From the NCBI GenBank assembly GCA_947491985.1, contig CANLLR010000029.1:1-33574 (forward strand): a DNA stretch of 33,574 nucleotides, read 5' to 3'. Each line of letters begins with the position of its first letter. Within the stretch, counting starts at the first letter, position 1. The position numbers and the translations under genes are program-made. The stretch is from Flavobacteriaceae bacterium. GTDB taxonomy: Bacteria > Bacteroidota > Bacteroidia > Flavobacteriales > Flavobacteriaceae. Below, piece after piece: positions 31,043 through 33,574 of this stretch. The notes beneath the pieces are model-generated. The model was not told the origin of the DNA and ran no database searches. It was given only the letters and a program-made list of their open reading frames with translations.

Positions 31043-33445
31043 ATGAACAAATTTTTCCTATTACTACTTTTTGTAATTAATTACACCGCCCAATCCCAAT
31101 CTTATAAAATTAACGGAAGTATTGTTTCTGACAAAGCCGAAAAACTTGCTGGAATCTCGGTTTTGCTTTTTGCTAACAACAAGCTAATTAAAGCCGAAAT
31201 TACGAATGTTGAAGGTAAATTTACTTTTCAAAATAGTGCTTCGGGAACATATTCTTTAAAAACTTCTTTTATAGGTTATGAAGAGTTTGTTCTCCCTTCT
31301 GTAGTAGTCAATAGCAGTAATATCGAATTGCCAATCCTAACCATAAAAGAAACATCAGCGCAATTATCGGAAGTCGTTATTGTAAAAGAAAAACCAATGA
31401 TTCAGGTTTTGGCTGAGAAAACAGTATTTAATATTGAAAATACGATTAATGCTATTGGCTCATCTGGATTTGAATTACTTCGAAAAGCGCCTGGCGTAAT
31501 TATCGATAATAATGATAATTTGATTGTGGAAGGAAAATCGGGCGTTTTAATTTACATCGATGGCAAACAATCGTTTTTAAGTGGAGCTGACTTGACCAAT
31601 TATTTAAAAACCATTCAGGCCAACGACATCGAGGCAATTGAAATAATTACTCAACCTTCGTCAAAATATGATGCGGCAGGAAATGCTGGAATCGTAAACA
31701 TCAAACTCAAGAAAAATAAAAATTTTGGAACAAACGGAACTTTTAGTACCGGATTGAATTTGGGAGAATTTGGTACTTCGGTGAATTCACTTTCGTTAAA
31801 TAACCGAAATAAAAAGAACAATATTTACGGTAATTATAGTAATCGCTTTGGAAGGAATTTCAATTTTATAAACTTATACCGACAACAAAGCAACACTATT
31901 TTTGATTCAAGATCAGAATCGATTAACGAAACCAATGCCAACAATGTAAAAGTAGGTTATGATTATTACCACAATGCTAAAAACACATTCGGAATTGTAG
32001 TAACTGGAAATTTCAATAATGGGTTTGGAAATAGTGCTACACGAACTCCAATTCGACCTGTAAATTCTAATGCAAATACATCTGTTTTGAACTCGGCCAA
32101 TGATGTTCGAAATAAATCCTACAATTTATATTCTAATTTGAATTATAAATACCAAGGAGCGAATGAAAAATCGTTTAACGTTGATTTGGATTTTGGAAAA
32201 TTCAATAGCGAACGAAGTAATTATCAACCGAATTTTTACTTTGATGGGACAGAAACTATTGTAATTAGTCAGGTTATCAACGCACAAGAAACTCCAATAG
32301 ACATCAATATCTCTTCCTTAAAAAGTGATTATGAACAACAACTCTTGAAGGGAAAAGTGGGTGTTGGATTCAAATCGTCTATCGTTCAAACAAAAAACAC
32401 ATTCAACGTATTTAACTATTTGGGCGATACACCTATTTTTAATGAAACTAGAAGCAATCGATTTAATTACACAGAAAACATCAATGCGGTTTATGCAAAC
32501 TATAATAGAAATTTTAAAAAAATCAATTTTCAGTTGGGAGTTCGAGTTGAGAACACTAATTCGGACGGAAAACTTTTAAGTACTCAAAATAATGAAAATG
32601 AAAGAGTAAAGCGAAATTATACCGACTTCTTTCCGAGTGGTGGAGTTACATATTTACCCAATGACAACAACTCGTTTGCATTGATTTACAGCAAACGAAT
32701 CGAAAGACCGAGTTACCAATCGTTGAATCCTTTTGAGAATCAAATCGATGAATTGTCGTTTAATAGAGGAAATCCGTTCTTACAACCACAGTATACCAAT
32801 AACATCAAGTTATCTCATACCTATAAATACAAACTCATAACCACATTGAGTTATAGTTATATTAATGATTTTTTTGCGCAAGTTACAGAAGCAGTTGGAG
32901 TGGACAAAAACTTCTTAACTACTAAAAATGTAGCCAATAATGAAATCATTAATTTAGGAATCTCATATCCTTTTAAAGTGGTAAAATGGTGGAACGTTTA
33001 TTTAAGTGCCTCTGGTTTTTATAGTAGATACATTCCAACAGATCCATCATTCATTGCTTTAGAGCAAGAAACCTTTAATATATATGCACAAAATACATTC
33101 AATTTACCAGCAGCCATAACAATGGAAGTTTCGGGTTGGTTCAACTCGCCTTCGGTTTGGGGAGGAACTTATCGGGTAGAAAGTTTAGGTTCATTAGATT
33201 TGGCTTTTCAACGAAAATTCTTAAATAAAAAATTAAATGCTAGAATTGCATTTTCTGACATTTTCTTCACTTCGCCTTGGAGAGGAAGTACTGAATTTGG
33301 TGATTTGATAATTAATGGAGATGGTGGAAATGACAGTCGCCAAGTGCGTTTTAGCTTAAATTACAATTTTGGTAGCGATGAAATTAAAAAAGCAAGAACA
33401 AGAAATACAGGTTTAGAAGATGAAAAAAATAGAATAGGTGGATAA
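31043..33445 (+). CDS. TonB-linked outer membrane beta-barrel protein
   Basis: An 800-aa outer membrane protein. Signal peptide about 1-19 (MNKFFLLLLFVINYTAQSQ). A carboxypeptidase-regulatory-like beta-sandwich follows (about 21-105: INGSIVSDKAEKLAGISVLLF, then SLKTSFIGYEEF). Next comes a plug-like domain (about 120-225: GFELLRKAPGVIIDNNDNLIVEGKSGVLIYIDGKQSFL, then DIEAIEIITQPSSKYDAAGNAGIVNIKLKK). The remainder is a barrel of the OMP_b-brl_3 kind. No SusD-like partner follows, so it is probably not a glycan-uptake pair. The substrate is unknown. Last gene of the operon, 38 nt after the small membrane protein gene. Confidence 0.92.
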   Translation: MNKFFLLLLFVINYTAQSQSYKINGSIVSDKAEKLAGISVLLFANNKLIKAEITNVEGKFTFQNSASGTYSLKTSFIGYEEFVLPSVVVNSSNIELPILTIKETSAQLSEVVIVKEKPMIQVLAEKTVFNIENTINAIGSSGFELLRKAPGVIIDNNDNLIVEGKSGVLIYIDGKQSFLSGADLTNYLKTIQANDIEAIEIITQPSSKYDAAGNAGIVNIKLKKNKNFGTNGTFSTGLNLGEFGTSVNSLSLNNRNKKNNIYGNYSNRFGRNFNFINLYRQQSNTIFDSRSESINETNANNVKVGYDYYHNAKNTFGIVVTGNFNNGFGNSATRTPIRPVNSNANTSVLNSANDVRNKSYNLYSNLNYKYQGANEKSFNVDLDFGKFNSERSNYQPNFYFDGTETIVISQVINAQETPIDINISSLKSDYEQQLLKGKVGVGFKSSIVQTKNTFNVFNYLGDTPIFNETRSNRFNYTENINAVYANYNRNFKKINFQLGVRVENTNSDGKLLSTQNNENERVKRNYTDFFPSGGVTYLPNDNNSFALIYSKRIERPSYQSLNPFENQIDELSFNRGNPFLQPQYTNNIKLSHTYKYKLITTLSYSYINDFFAQVTEAVGVDKNFLTTKNVANNEIINLGISYPFKVVKWWNVYLSASGFYSRYIPTDPSFIALEQETFNIYAQNTFNLPAAITMEVSGWFNSPSVWGGTYRVESLGSLDLAFQRKFLNKKLNARIAFSDIFFTSPWRGSTEFGDLIINGDGGNDSRQVRFSLNYNFGSDEIKKARTRNTGLEDEKNRIGG

Positions 33446-33452
33446 AATAAAA

Positions 33453-33460
33453 TACATTTG
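33453..33460 (+). promoter_or_regulatory. -7 element before the right-edge hydrolase gene
   Basis: TACATTTG, 13 nt before the ATG at 33474, fits the -7 consensus; no -33 is visible. Confidence 0.5.
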
Positions 33461-33473
33461 AAATAAAAAAAAG

Positions 33474-33574
33474 ATGTCATTACATTATTTAATTCGCGAG
33501 CCAAAAATCATCCTTGATAAAAACCCTTTACTCCTACTTCTTCATGGATATGGAAGTAATGAAGAAGATTTGTT
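33474..33574 (+). CDS. Alpha/beta hydrolase (esterase/phospholipase type), 5' part only
   Basis: Only the first 33 codons lie in the window. They read MSLHYLIREPKIILDKNPLL followed by LLLHGYGSNEEDL. The HGYGSNEEDL segment is the oxyanion-hole signature of the carboxylesterase/phospholipase family of alpha/beta hydrolases. The gene runs off the right edge, so the catalytic triad cannot be seen. It has its own -7 element. Confidence 0.8.
   Translation, partial: MSLHYLIREPKIILDKNPLLLLLHGYGSNEEDL

Overview
The window is an AT-rich stretch of ordinary chromosome from a flavobacterium (Bacteroidota, most likely Flavobacterium or a close relative). The evidence is the gene families themselves (a DUF5606 protein, a DUF1599 protein, a MauE/DoxX-thioredoxin fusion, a type IX secretion sorting domain, a TonB-linked barrel with a carboxypeptidase-regulatory-like N-terminus). 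Gaps also repeatedly carry Bacteroidota-type promoters (TAnnTTTG at -7, TTG or TTTG about 19 nt upstream), and starts lack Shine-Dalgarno sequences. I see no rRNA, tRNA, CRISPR array, transposase, phage gene or recent island.

Layout. 1-2960: an unassigned end, then ligA and a small conserved hypothetical on the minus strand. 3030-4317: the rpsF-rpsR-rplI operon with its promoter and two successive terminators. 4427-8100: an orphan LytTR response regulator converging on priA, then a DUF2147 protein. 8284-11897: a YihY-family membrane protein and nadC (minus), rlmH (plus) converging on folP (minus). 12132-15149: a plus-strand cluster of DUF1599 protein, MauE-like/thioredoxin fusion, thioredoxin-fold lipoprotein and tpiA. 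15203-21606: minus-strand genes for a monooxygenase-fold protein coupled to an amino-acid permease, a T9SS-sorted SGNH hydrolase, mazG, DUF5606, def, ruvX and a rhodanese. 21748-23501: a marR-nitroreductase-yceI operon with a clear operator. 23679-25665: a PabA/TrpG-type amidotransferase, an unknown 115-aa protein and yaaA. 25788-27194: a DEAD-box helicase with a structured leader. 27379-33445: a tightly packed plus-strand operon (BatA/vWA protein, dihydroorotase-like protein, small membrane protein, TonB-linked barrel), then the start of an alpha/beta hydrolase.

Gene content is mostly housekeeping. Two things stand out. First, the dihydroorotase homologue at 29411-30676 has lost most of its metal ligands, so it looks like a pseudoenzyme. 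Second, the gaps hold an unusual amount of structure. Several gaps contain short tandem words of 7 or 8 nt, some with the same word inverted at the far side, often touching the stop codons of the flanking genes; the word differs from gap to gap while the layout recurs. A 130-bp element with 20-bp terminal inverted repeats and a two-copy repeat family sharing conserved end motifs add to this. These are the best candidates here for something undescribed, but a genome-wide search is needed to show that they form families.
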